Below are positions 52,285-61,846 of a stretch of 64,000 nt of DNA, piece after piece. Below the pieces are notes generated by a model. That model worked only from the letters and a program-made list of their open reading frames with translations. It was not told the DNA's origin and ran no database searches. The first letter of the stretch is position 1; the number at the start of each line of letters is the position of its first letter. Source of the DNA: JAPPLB01 sp965206655 (GTDB lineage Bacteria; Acidobacteriota; Terriglobia; Bryobacterales; UBA6623); assembly GCA_965206655.1 (NCBI GenBank), contig CBDBKC010000038.1, positions 1,116,001-1,180,000 of the forward strand. The letters run 5' to 3'. A program made the position numbers and the translations under genes.

Positions 52285-53082
52285 TCAGCCGCTCCCACGA
52301 ACTCGTATCGCTTCTTCCACCAACTCTACCAGTTCATCCCGCGTAACATAGAATCTTTCCTGCCCATCCGCCGGCGCCTTGGCGGCCGCATCCTGTTCCG
52401 CCGGGATCGGGCACCCCGGCTCCGCCGTCGCAGCCGAGGAGAAACCATAGCGCCCCCGCGATTCGACCAGCTTCTGCACGTCCTCACCCGAAAGCAGCTT
52501 CGGACCGCCCATCATCTGCGCCACCAGGTTGATACGCGCGAAGTGCTCCACGGTCTCCATTCGAAAGAACGCCTTTTGGATGTCCGCACCATACGCCACG
52601 GCGCCGTGGTTCGCCAGCAAGATCGCGTCAAACTTCGGAATCAGCGGCCTCATCCGCTCGCTCAACTCGGGGGTTCCCGGCAACCCATACTCCGCTAAAG
52701 GGACACATCCCAACCCGATCACGACTTCCGGGAGTATCGCCTTGTTTAACGATAGACCGGCTGTGGCAAAGCCGGTCGAAACGGGCGGATGAGCATGAAC
52801 AATTGCATGCACATCAGGGCGCATCTTATAGATGACTAAGTGCATTAAGATCTCAGAGGTCTTCTCAAGCCGTCCCTGAAGCTTGTTCCCTTCGTTGTCG
52901 ACGATAATCAAATCGTCAACATGCATCATGCCCTTGCTTACGCCTGTGGGAGTGGCAAGTATGCGGTCGTGGTCCAGGCGGATCGTGATGTTTCCGTCAT
53001 TCGCCGCGACCCAGCCCTTCTGATAGACCAGCCGGCCGATATCGACGATGTCCTGACGATGCTCGCGCTCAGTCTTAACCAT
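52285..53082 (-). CDS. Class II aldolase (fuculose-phosphate aldolase type) with microcompartment-targeting tail
   Basis: This 265-residue zinc aldolase cleaves a ketose 1-phosphate to dihydroxyacetone phosphate and an aldehyde. Visible active-site elements are GNITIRL (phosphate loop), catalytic Glu77 in TSEILMH, zinc ligands His96 and His98 in VHAHPP, and His159 in LANHGAVAYG. After a flexible linker (about 215-245) the chain ends in an amphipathic helix, YVTRDELVELVEEAIRVRG, of the kind that directs cargo into microcompartments. The start at 53082 (MVKTEREHR) fits the family. It is first in the shell-protein operon, so the lactaldehyde-type product would be made inside the shell. Confidence 0.92.
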   Translation of the reverse strand: MVKTEREHRQDIVDIGRLVYQKGWVAANDGNITIRLDHDRILATPTGVSKGMMHVDDLIIVDNEGNKLQGRLEKTSEILMHLVIYKMRPDVHAIVHAHPPVSTGFATAGLSLNKAILPEVVIGLGCVPLAEYGLPGTPELSERMRPLIPKFDAILLANHGAVAYGADIQKAFFRMETVEHFARINLVAQMMGGPKLLSGEDVQKLVESRGRYGFSSAATAEPGCPIPAEQDAAAKAPADGQERFYVTRDELVELVEEAIRVRGSG

Positions 53083-53291
53083 GCGACCCCGTACCCGTGC
53101 GACCTCGTATCGTAACGTGGTCGCCTCAACCTTGTAAAGAAATGAGAGCACGAGAGATCAGGAGAGACTTGGCGCCCTCCGTTCGGTGACTACCGACGTG
53201 GAAACGGACCGTTCAGCCACTGATCGCTTTGCTGCGCGGCTGCTTGCTTGCAAATCCGCACTCCAGCCGCAAAGATAGGGATTCGGTTCAC

Positions 53292-54125
53292 ATGGACAAA
53301 AAACCTCGCATGTGCCCCCATTGCCGGGCCTTTATCGACCCCAAGGCGAGCATATGCGAGTATTGCGACGGCAAGATCGGCCCGCCCTCCTGGAAGCGAG
53401 CCGATCCGGGAACGGCCCTCGGCGGATTTATTCAGCAGAGCCACTTCACAACATTCATCATCCTCTTCATCAATCTCGCCCTGTTCCTGGCCACGATGGT
53501 CATGACGTCGAAGATGCAGGGCGGCTCGATCAGTCTATTCGGCGGTATCGACGGCCAAACGCTCTTTTTGTTTGGCGCCAAGGATCGTTTCGCGATCCTG
53601 GCGCGGGGGGAGTGGTGGCGGTTGATTACAGCGGGTTTTCTTCACGGCGGAGCGCTGCACTTCATGATGAATAGCTGGGTGCTATTCGACCTCGGCGCGA
53701 CGGTCGAAGAGTTCTTCGGTACCTCGCGCTTTCTCGTGATCTATATCGCGGCGAGCATCGTGGGGTTCGTCGCCAGCATGCTCTGGACCCCCGCTCTTTC
53801 CATTGGAGCCTCGGCAGCCGCTTGCGGCCTCATCGGCGCCATGATGGCGTATGGACGGCGTATGGGCAGCTCGTTCATCTGGCAGTCGTATATGCGCTGG
53901 GCCATCATGATTCTGGCGCTTGGACTGCTCGTCCCAATGATCGACAACGCCGCCCACATCGGAGGCTTTGCCGGAGGCTTCGCGGTCGGCTACTACGCCG
54001 GTACGCCGCAATACGGGCGTCCTATCGAGTCAATCTGGAAAACCGTGGCCGGGATCGCCGTCTTCCTCGTTGTGGTGTCTTTCTTTTTCGCCTATCAACT
54101 TCTCAGCCGGGTTCTGTTTTCCTGA
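53292..54125 (+). CDS. Rhomboid-family intramembrane protease with zinc ribbon
   Basis: This 277-residue protein has an N-terminal zinc ribbon (Cys8, Cys11, Cys22, Cys25), then six or so membrane helices. Rhomboid elements are GEWWRLITAGFLHGGALHFMMNSW, the nucleophile Ser174 in IGASAAACG (usually GxSG; here the next residue is Ala) and the base His222 in NAAHIGGFAGGF. It would cut membrane proteins within the bilayer. The ATG at 53292 is chosen because it starts just before the zinc ribbon. It diverges from the microcompartment operon. Confidence 0.9.
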   Translation: MDKKPRMCPHCRAFIDPKASICEYCDGKIGPPSWKRADPGTALGGFIQQSHFTTFIILFINLALFLATMVMTSKMQGGSISLFGGIDGQTLFLFGAKDRFAILARGEWWRLITAGFLHGGALHFMMNSWVLFDLGATVEEFFGTSRFLVIYIAASIVGFVASMLWTPALSIGASAAACGLIGAMMAYGRRMGSSFIWQSYMRWAIMILALGLLVPMIDNAAHIGGFAGGFAVGYYAGTPQYGRPIESIWKTVAGIAVFLVVVSFFFAYQLLSRVLFS

Positions 54126-54192
54126 ACCGCCACTAGCCCACGACAACTCTGTCGGCAAACCTACTCACGGCCGATCAGGTCGATGAGAGCCG

Positions 54193-56748
54193 ATGTCCGC
54201 CACTGCTGCCGATCTCTCCCCTGAGGAGGTCGACTATTCCTCGACCTTTTCCACTCGCCGTCTCCGCCTACTGGGGCCGGAATTTCTAGCGCTGTTCGTC
54301 ATCTGCATCCCCATAGCGTTGCTCACTTGGCGAAACGCGGGGGTCGATCCCAACGATCAAGCGTTGGCGTTCGCGTGGATTCTCGTCTCGACCACGGGCC
54401 TCGCTGTCTTCGCTCAGAGCCGGTACAGGGTCGCATTGCCCTGGCCCGGCGTGCTGATCTCGCTGGTGCCGGCGCTGCAACTTCTTCCGCTGCGCCTCCC
54501 CCAGAGCACCCGCATCGACGACCTCCAGCAGCAGTTCCTCGCCAACGGCATCCCAGCGCCGGGCCAGGTTAGTATTTACCCCTACGCAACTCTAGAAGGC
54601 AGCTTCCTGCTCGCCGGTTGTTGTGCACTTTTCTCTCTCACGCGATCTCTTACAAGCCACTCGAAACGCGCCTTGATTGTCATTGTTGGGGCGATCCTAG
54701 CCGTCGGACTCCTTCAATCCGTCATCGGATTCCAGCAACACTTGGTGGGCCAGAGCCTCGACAACTCCGGCTCGCAATTCGCGCGCGGCAGTTTCGTCAA
54801 TCGCGACCACTTCGCCGCTCTGATGGAGGGCTGTTTCGGACTTGCCATCGGCGTCACCCTCGGCATGTTCGCCCGCCGCAACCGGAAACATTGGCCCGTG
54901 GGGCGTGAAAGCGCTTTGACCGTTGGCGCTTTGCTCGTGGGAACTGCCTGCGCCGCCGCTACGATCTTCTCTTACTCCCGAATGGGAATCATCGTGCTCG
55001 CGACGCTGTCCTCTATCGCTCTTGTGTTAGCTTTCATCCGCGGCCGGGGTGCGGCGGTGCTAATCGCGTTCGCGGGCGTCGCAGCCGCCTTCACCGTTAG
55101 TGTTGCGGGCTTGCGGGGGCTATCGACGCGTTTTGGCGAACTCATCAGCCAGCACGGCGACCCCGGACGGCTGGCCATGTGGCGCGACACTCTTCGGATC
55201 GCCCCGGACTTCCTTTGGAGCGGAGCAGGGTTGGGTGCCTTCCCTTTCGTCTTCCGCCGCGGCGAGCCCTATTTGCCTTTGAAGACCATCGATCACGCCC
55301 ACTCCGACTACCTCGAGCTCCTTATCGAACTTGGCCTACCCGGCGCTCTCCTGCTATTCGGCTCCATCGGTTATGTCGTTGTTGACTCTCTCTGGAAGCT
55401 CAGCGCAATGCAGGACCCCGACCGCCGCTGGACCGCAGTCGGCTGTCTCCTGGGCGCCGGCGGAATCCTTCTTCATGCTGTCGCTGATTTTCCCTTGCAC
55501 ATCCCCGCCGTGGCCGCGGTCGCCGCCGTACTCCTCGGATGCGCCCGCGGCCTCGTCGTGCCGCCGCGTCGCCCGTCGCGAATCCGACAAACCTCGGGAG
55601 TATTGGTGATGGCGGGAATCGCAGGCGTCAGCATCCTATTCCTCCAGGGCCGTTGGAGCCGACTTGACGCCGCCTCGCTCAGCCTCCAAGCGCACACCGC
55701 CGCGATGCAGGGCCGCCTCGAGAGCGCCGAGCACGCTTACGCCGCCGCACTCACAGCCAATCCCTTCGCCGCCGCTACTTGGATCGCACGAGCCGAACTC
55801 GCGGAAACCAGAGGAGAGCACGGCAGGGCGCTCCAAATGATGCGAGTCGCGGAAACGATCGAGCCTTTCACGCTTCGCACCGAGTGGGCTTTGGCGAATC
55901 TACTCATGCGCCAGGGTGAACACCAGCAAGCCGCCCGGCACTTTGGGACGCTCGCAGAATCAATTCCCCAGATGCGCGCCGCAATCCTTGAAGCGGCGAC
56001 GGCGGGAGGCATCTCTCCGCTGGACATTGCCGCCAATGTCGTCCCTGCTCATGGCGAAGCCGCCGGGGAGTTTCTGATTCACCTGGTGCGTGGGGAAGCG
56101 TGGCCCGAGCTCGTTCCCGCCTGCGAAGCACTACCAGCGACCGCAAAGCAAAACATTCCCGCCCACCTGCTGCGCTACGTCTTTGACCGAGTCTTCGCGG
56201 CAAATCAGACGGCGATCTACCTCCAACTGTGGAGCCAAATGTTCCCCGACGAAGTTGCGGAAGACGCCTTCGGTCCTACACTTCTCACCTCGACAACTGA
56301 TGAAGGTTCTCTGGGCTATGGACTTCGATGGGCAGAGCACCCACGTGAAGGAGTCACAACACGCTTTGGCGTCAAGGACTCGGAGGCCCCCTTCATCGAA
56401 CTTCGGTTCACGAAACCCGAAAACCTACACTACGCACACCTCTCGCGAGACTTCGCGGTCCGGCCCGGCCAACGCTACACGTTGTTGGCGGAAGTCCGAA
56501 CCGAGGATCTCACTTCCAGCGAAGGCGTCCGCCTGCTGCTCACATCCCCCCATGGCTCGCTCATCGAGTCAAACCCCTACCGCCGCACCGCTCCCTGGCA
56601 AGAGGTCCGATTGTCTTTCCGCGCCGGGCCAGATGACCATGTCTTGCGCCTGTTCGTTGTCCGCTATCCCGCGACTGGTTTCGACAAGCAGATCAGCGGG
56701 AGTTTCTATCTGAGAAACGCCCGACTTTTCGTGGGATCCCCTCCGTAG
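54193..56748 (+). CDS. O-antigen ligase-type membrane protein with TPR and C-terminal beta domain
   Basis: This 851-residue protein has about eleven membrane helices (residues 28-460), a Wzy/WaaL-type region (GSFVNRDHFAALMEGC and the large exported loop with HAHSDYLELLIELGLPG, a hallmark of O-antigen ligases and polymerases), a TPR-like helical region (about 495-640) and a C-terminal beta-sandwich-like segment (about 690-851). It probably joins or extends a lipid-linked glycan at the outer face of the inner membrane. It lies 67 bp after the rhomboid gene. No other polysaccharide genes are adjacent except the disrupted glycosyltransferase at 46880. Confidence 0.85.
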   Translation: MSATAADLSPEEVDYSSTFSTRRLRLLGPEFLALFVICIPIALLTWRNAGVDPNDQALAFAWILVSTTGLAVFAQSRYRVALPWPGVLISLVPALQLLPLRLPQSTRIDDLQQQFLANGIPAPGQVSIYPYATLEGSFLLAGCCALFSLTRSLTSHSKRALIVIVGAILAVGLLQSVIGFQQHLVGQSLDNSGSQFARGSFVNRDHFAALMEGCFGLAIGVTLGMFARRNRKHWPVGRESALTVGALLVGTACAAATIFSYSRMGIIVLATLSSIALVLAFIRGRGAAVLIAFAGVAAAFTVSVAGLRGLSTRFGELISQHGDPGRLAMWRDTLRIAPDFLWSGAGLGAFPFVFRRGEPYLPLKTIDHAHSDYLELLIELGLPGALLLFGSIGYVVVDSLWKLSAMQDPDRRWTAVGCLLGAGGILLHAVADFPLHIPAVAAVAAVLLGCARGLVVPPRRPSRIRQTSGVLVMAGIAGVSILFLQGRWSRLDAASLSLQAHTAAMQGRLESAEHAYAAALTANPFAAATWIARAELAETRGEHGRALQMMRVAETIEPFTLRTEWALANLLMRQGEHQQAARHFGTLAESIPQMRAAILEAATAGGISPLDIAANVVPAHGEAAGEFLIHLVRGEAWPELVPACEALPATAKQNIPAHLLRYVFDRVFAANQTAIYLQLWSQMFPDEVAEDAFGPTLLTSTTDEGSLGYGLRWAEHPREGVTTRFGVKDSEAPFIELRFTKPENLHYAHLSRDFAVRPGQRYTLLAEVRTEDLTSSEGVRLLLTSPHGSLIESNPYRRTAPWQEVRLSFRAGPDDHVLRLFVVRYPATGFDKQISGSFYLRNARLFVGSPP

Positions 56749-56768
56749 TGGGTAGCCGATCGGTTCGC

Positions 56769-57926
56769 TTACTCCAAAACCGACGCAACCACTCCGTTCG
56801 AAACCTGCCGCAACAAGCGTCCGGCATCCACTTTGTGATTCGTAAGAATCACGCAGATGAGGTCCCGCTCCGGGTCCGCCCAAGCCACAGTGCCCGTCGC
56901 CCCCGTGTGTCCGAACGTTGCATTCGATACGAGCTCACCAAACCGTGCCGCCCCTGGTGATTTCGCGAGCGCCCAGCCAAGACCGTACGGCGCATTCAGC
57001 CCCCGATTCTGATCCCGTGTCATGGCATCAACCGCCGCCGGGCTCAGAATTCGTTTGCCGGAATACTCGCCGCCGTTCAGCATCGTCCGCATCAGTACGG
57101 CTAGATCCAGAGCGCTGCTGTGCATGCCGCCCCAAGGGTGGCCCTGGTCGCGCCAGTAGGGCGTATTCGCACCGAATCTTTTGAGATCGTCGGGATTCGA
57201 ATTCGGCGAGTCCTTCACCCAGACGGTCTTCTTCAACTCGAAGTCGCCCATCCCTAATGCACTCCGGGACATGCCCAACGGTACAAAGATGTCCCTTCGC
57301 AGATACTCCCGCAAGCGCATTCCCGTCAACCGCTCGACGATCTCTCCGGCGAGCAACAAGCCGGTGCTTTGATAGCGATACTGCGTGCCGGGCGAAAAGA
57401 TCAGCGGCGCGACGACGGTCCGCTCGACGAACCGGCTCAGCGGCGCATTCGCCCTTCTCAACTCGGTGTTCTCCGGAGGCATGCTCGGCAGCCCCGAGAT
57501 ATGCGAAAGGATGTGCCGCACAAGAATCTTGCCGCGCTCACCACCGGTGAACTCGGGGATGTAGTACTCAACGGGGTCGTCCAACGACACCAGGCCGCGA
57601 TCCACGAGCCTCATGAGCGCCGACGCCGTTACCGGTTTTGTGATCGACGCCAGCAGGAAGATCGAATCGGGCTCGACCGCTCCCGACCTCGCTTCGGGCC
57701 ATAGCTTCCCGTAGCCACGTGACAGCACAATCGTGTTATGCCGAACCACGCCGATCGAAGCCGCCGTGATCCCACCCTTTTGCACCTCGTCTTCGAGTAG
57801 TTGGGACGCGGAGTTCAGCCCCTCCGCCGACATTCCGACCGACGCCGGGGAGCCGGTTTTAAGTTCGCCTGCGTGAAGCGGCGCTAGCAGCAACGCAAGA
57901 ACGCAGGTAACAACCCCTCCGGGCAT
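56769..57926 (-). CDS. Exported serine hydrolase (class C beta-lactamase-like)
   Basis: This protein of the beta-lactamase/transpeptidase-like fold has the nucleophile in LLASITKPVTA (SxxK). The second motif is YRYQSTGLLL (YxS in place of YxN), and HTGATGT corresponds to the KTG position. That pattern fits esterases and D-aminopeptidase-type members better than true lactamases. A signal peptide follows MPGGVVTCVLALLLAPLHAG. The start is uncertain: the ATG at 57926 gives about 385 residues, while ATGs at 57992 and 58025 would overlap the upstream gene. Confidence 0.82.
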   Translation of the reverse strand: MPGGVVTCVLALLLAPLHAGELKTGSPASVGMSAEGLNSASQLLEDEVQKGGITAASIGVVRHNTIVLSRGYGKLWPEARSGAVEPDSIFLLASITKPVTASALMRLVDRGLVSLDDPVEYYIPEFTGGERGKILVRHILSHISGLPSMPPENTELRRANAPLSRFVERTVVAPLIFSPGTQYRYQSTGLLLAGEIVERLTGMRLREYLRRDIFVPLGMSRSALGMGDFELKKTVWVKDSPNSNPDDLKRFGANTPYWRDQGHPWGGMHSSALDLAVLMRTMLNGGEYSGKRILSPAAVDAMTRDQNRGLNAPYGLGWALAKSPGAARFGELVSNATFGHTGATGTVAWADPERDLICVILTNHKVDAGRLLRQVSNGVVASVLE

Positions 57927-57966
57927 CAGAAGGAGACACCGCGCGCCGCAAGTCGAACGACGCCGG

Positions 57967-58944
57967 CTAACTTCCGGCCAGAATCTCGCCATGTGGCTTG
58001 CCCTGAGTAATCTCTTCATACGCATCGCGCACTTGCAAGGCCAGCCGGTCGCCTACCCAGTTCTTGACCGCATCCGAAAGAGCAATCGTCGTTGACACCG
58101 GCTCGCCATCCCGACCGTAGCGCACGAGCTCGTCCAACTTCCGTCCGCCATCAACCGCCTTCTTGACCGCCGCGTGTAGCTCGGTCATGAATTGCTCTTC
58201 GCCGTCGAGCAATTCCGGACCACCCAATCCGCCATGCCCCGGCAGGACAACTTCCACATCCAGCTTTTTCGCGGCTTGCGCAACTTTGGGCCAGTTGCCG
58301 ATGTAGCCGTCGCCGGTGTAGTTGAAGGGCCCGTTGGTGATGGCATCCCCTGTACAGAGGATCTTCTCCTTCGGCAGATAGACAAAACCGTCTCCACGAG
58401 TGTGCGCCCAACCGAAGAAGTGAAACTCGACGCGCCGCGAGCCATCCTCGATGACAAACGGGGACTCAGAAAACGTCTGTTGCGGACCCTCGGGAGCGTC
58501 CAATCCCAGCGCCGCTATACCCTCCCGCAGCTTTGACGCTTCCCGCCATCGCTGAGGCTCGTAGCGGGCAATCTCTTCGCTCACTCCTATGTAGGCCAGG
58601 GTTGTAGCGCCTTGCTTCGTCCAAACAGGATTGCCGTACGCATGGTCCCCATGGTGATGTGTGTCGAACACATACTTAACCGGCTTCGAGGAGATGCTTT
58701 TCAAATCACGAATCACGGCATTGGCGCCACTGGGAAAATTCGCGTCCACAACAATCAGGTACTCATCCATCTCGATGATGACGTTGTTGCAATGCCCCTG
58801 ATGGCGCCGCTCGCCCTCGCGAAACCACACACCATCGGCTACCCTCTTGACGGTCCGTTCCTGCGCCTCGCTACGCGTCACCCAGAACGCGGAGATCAAC
58901 ATCACAGCAAACAAACCCGAGACCGCCACTCTCCGTCTCATCAT
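57967..58944 (-). CDS. Exported metallo-beta-lactamase-fold hydrolase
   Basis: This 325-residue protein has a signal peptide (1-27) and an MBL domain with the zinc motif THHHGDHAYG. Further His and Asp ligands are in GWAHTRGDGFVYLP and LCTGDAIT, and LPGHGG gives the last His. The long C-terminal helical arm (EEQFMTELHAAVKKAVDGG...DAYEEIT) is typical of secreted MBL hydrolases related to subclass B3 and to quinoprotein-relay or SoxH-like proteins. The substrate is unknown. It is upstream of the serine hydrolase on the same strand. Confidence 0.88.
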   Translation of the reverse strand: MMRRRVAVSGLFAVMLISAFWVTRSEAQERTVKRVADGVWFREGERRHQGHCNNVIIEMDEYLIVVDANFPSGANAVIRDLKSISSKPVKYVFDTHHHGDHAYGNPVWTKQGATTLAYIGVSEEIARYEPQRWREASKLREGIAALGLDAPEGPQQTFSESPFVIEDGSRRVEFHFFGWAHTRGDGFVYLPKEKILCTGDAITNGPFNYTGDGYIGNWPKVAQAAKKLDVEVVLPGHGGLGGPELLDGEEQFMTELHAAVKKAVDGGRKLDELVRYGRDGEPVSTTIALSDAVKNWVGDRLALQVRDAYEEITQGKPHGEILAGS

Positions 58945-58974
58945 TCATTCCCTCCAAGAACTCGAATCATGTGC

Positions 58975-59797
58975 TCACGGCCTTGACCGCGTTATTCGCC
59001 CGCGGGCGGGAAGGCCTCGTTCCGTGACCGGCGCATCGACGAATGCTTCCAGAGTCACCTCGACGACTGGACGGACGGGGTCATTGCTCATGAACTTCAA
59101 CTTGCCCTTTTGGACGCCACCGGCCATACCCTGGAAACGCACGACGCCATCACGCCGACCGCCGAGTGGCTGCACTTCGAACGGCGTCGCGGGTGAAACC
59201 AGCGAGCAGCCTGGTTGGTCACAGATCACTTCCGTTACAACGAGCGTACCCGCGCCCTCGTTCATGATCGCGACGCTTCGCTCGCTTTCAGCACCTGGAC
59301 TCAGCGTGCCCAAGTCGATGTAGCGCGGGTAGGCATGAAGGTACGGGGTGGATGCAGCCGTGGTTCCTTCAGCGATGGTAATCGTGCGGCCGGGCTCGAT
59401 CGCTTGCACCTCGTCTTCGACGCCACTCGGCCAGAGTACGCGGACCTCGTTCACGAGATCCTCAAACGCAAGGCCGAAATGAACGACCAATTCGTCCTGC
59501 GAATGGGCGCTTGAACCACCCTTGACCTGGCGCATCATGTTAAGCTGCCCGGCCTTGACTTTGACAACCGCTCCGATCGCCGATCGGTTGCTCTGAGTGG
59601 CCCGGAGCCGGACCCGTAGCGAGGAGCCGTGCAACCCCGCTTCATTGCGAAGCAATGACAAGTTCCCGTCTTGGTTGACCACCGCGAGATCCAGATCCCC
59701 GTCACCGTCATAATCCGCGACTGCGCTTCCCCGTCCCCTCGGGGTTTCTACGTCGGAAAGGTCCGTAAAATCCGCAAAAGTCGCGTCACCCATGTTT
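58975..59797 (-). pseudogene. FG-GAP/ASPIC-UnbV protein, 3' part, cut by IS200-type element
   Basis: This is the C-terminal part of an exported repeat protein. It finishes one FG-GAP repeat (VADYDGDGDLDLAVVNQDGN), then has the ASPIC/UnbV domain (GSSLRVRLRATQSNRSAIGAVVKVKAG...VHFGL...VRVLWPSG) and a final Ig-like domain of the choice-of-anchor type (YIDLGTLSPGAESERSVAIMNEGAGTLVV). Taking out the 612-bp element 59798-60409 restores RPFVF-RNMGDATF in frame with 60410-61611, for a 674-residue protein. It is inactive in its split state unless the element excises. Confidence 0.85.
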
Positions 59798-60409
59798 CTA
59801 AACAACCACCGCCTGAAAGGCGGTGGGTTCATTTACGACTGAAAGTCGGCTTGCGGCTGAAGCCGCCTGAAGAAGCCCCGGCTCAGAGCCGGCTCAAGGC
59901 TTGGTGGGCGCTGTGATCTTGAATCCCTCCTCATCCTCGTCCCATTGCTGGCTCTCGATGTACTTCTTGATCGTTTCCTCGTCCACCGCGCCCACCGTCG
60001 CGCAGAAATATCCGCGCGCCCACAGGTGTTGCCCCCAGTATCGCTTCCGCAATTCCCCAAACTCATCTTGCAGCCGTCGTGACGACCTGCCTTTTACATA
60101 CTGCACCAGCTTCGACGGTGCAAGCTGCGGCGGTGCCGATACCAAGACATGCACATGATCCGGCGACACCGCACCCCGAATCACCACGACGTCTCGCGCT
60201 TGGCAGCTCTGTCGGATCAGATCCCGTGTCCGCTCCGCCACCCTGCCCCGCAACACCTTGTAGCGATATTTCGTGATCCAGACCAGGTGATACTTGATGT
60301 CGTAGACCGCGTGCGCCCCTCGCCGATATTCGCCCATCCTCCTATTGTCATCCAGACCCGCTTGAAGCTGACCGCCTGAAAGGCGGTGGGTTTAGACCTG
60401 GTGATGGAA
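59798..60409 (-). mobile_element. IS200/IS605-family element, copy 3 (612 bp)
   Basis: This copy is the same length, ends and orientation as copies 1 and 2. The target pentamer TTTAG lies at 60410-60414 on the minus strand and the element closes with TTTAG at 59798-59802. It sits inside an ASPIC/UnbV gene in the same orientation. Its sequence appears identical to copy 2 across the transposase. Confidence 0.94.
59894..60337 (-). CDS. tnpA: IS200-type Y1 (HUH) transposase
   Basis: This 147-residue transposase is identical to that of copy 2 at the protein level, with HVHVLVS and the candidate catalytic Tyr in IKKYIES present. The reading frame is intact. With copy 2 it represents the most recently active lineage in this window. 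Confidence 0.95.
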   Translation of the reverse strand: MGEYRRGAHAVYDIKYHLVWITKYRYKVLRGRVAERTRDLIRQSCQARDVVVIRGAVSPDHVHVLVSAPPQLAPSKLVQYVKGRSSRRLQDEFGELRKRYWGQHLWARGYFCATVGAVDEETIKKYIESQQWDEDEEGFKITAPTKP

Positions 60410-61611
60410 CTAAAGACAAAGGGCCTGCTCCTGTTTCGCATCGTCGCAACGAACAAATCCTCGTATCCATCTTGCTCGGCATCAATAAAACTGACGCCCC
60501 ACGAGTTGAACCCGGTAACTCCCGCCGTAGCCGCGGAGTTGTCCTTGAACGTTCCGTCCCCTTTACCCAGGTACAACACGTTCCCGCGCGGGGACGCGTC
60601 CAAACTCGTGCGCAGAAGGTCCGAAATGTAGAGGTCCCAGTCACCATCAAGGTCAATGTCAGCAACATCAATGCCCATTCCCGCTTCGCTGTCATCCCCA
60701 AAGCCCAGTGATTCACTCGTCGCGTCGCGGAAAGTTCCATCTCGATTGTTGATCAGAAGACGGTCTCGCTCGAACATCGGCGACGACACGCTCACGTTCA
60801 CGACGTACATATCAGGCCATAGATCGCCGTCGAGATGAGCACCGATGAAAGCCAACGTGGGGCGAAATCGATTCGGATCCGTACCGTCATCCACGCCACT
60901 TGAAGCCGTAACGTCCTCGAAGGTCCCGTCACAGCGATTGTGGTACAGCCGGTTCTGAGTCGATCGGAGGCCCGGACCACGGGTTCCGAATACAAGGTGC
61001 CCGACGAACAAGTCGGTGCATCCGTCGCGGTCGTAATCAAGCCATCCGCCGGCTTTCGAACGAAAGCCGGGCCAATCCTCGCCAACGGGCGGATCCGCCA
61101 AGTCCTGTACTCCCGCCACAGCGGCAACATCTTCGAACAGAGGCTGTCCCGATTTCACTCTTCCGCCGTTCTCCATCCAGAGGTTTTTTAGGAGGATGTT
61201 GGCGGGACCGTCTTGGCGATTCAGCCCCAACACAGTGTTGAACGAGCGGTTGTCCACCAGGATGTAGAGATCGGAGTCGCCGTCGTTGTCGTAGTCGGCG
61301 AACACCGAGCCCGTCAGATCGATATCGGTGGGCAGCGCCGGGAGCAGGTGGTCCACCAGCGCGAACGTACCGTCACCTCGGTTGCGGTACAGGTGAGGCA
61401 GGCTATCGTTGCCCCCGTTGACCAGGAACAGGTCGGGGTGGTAGTCATTGTCGAAGTCAATCCAATTGACGCCCAGACTATGGTTCGTAGGTGAGAAGTA
61501 CCGAAACTCCGATAACCCAGCTTCCTCCGCAACGTCTTCAAATACAGGTTGCCCCGACGCGCCGGCGGTGGCAAGAAACAGGAGAGTGAGAACGACGGCG
61601 ATTCGTTTCAT
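60410..61611 (-). pseudogene. FG-GAP/ASPIC-UnbV protein, 5' part
   Basis: This is the N-terminal 400 codons of the gene split at 59797. There is a signal peptide (residues 1-20), then a string of FG-GAP/VCBS repeats with calcium-binding-like DxDxDG loops: WIDFDNDYHPDLFLVNGG, VFADYDNDGDSDLYILV, GWLDYDRDGCTDLFVG, VADIDLDGDWDLYISDL and FIDAEQDGYEDLFVATM. These build a beta-propeller that usually binds proteins or glycans outside the cell. The frame runs on 64 codons into the IS element and past its transposase start, an artefact of the insertion. Confidence 0.86.
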
Positions 61612-61846
61612 ACGTGGCGCACTCGTGCGATCAGACCCGTGCTTGAGCTGACTGCCAACTGACTCCAGACAGTATAGAGTCTTGTGCGCCTACCAACACG
61701 TTGTCAGCCAACTTGCATTCAGCGCCTCAGACCGAGGCTACTCGAATGCGGACATCGCACCGGGCGTTGTAACATCAGTCTTCGGACGTCTACGCGGCGT
61801 CCTCGCATTCGGCGGGCAGACCGCCGAGTGCCCCATGGGAGGACTA

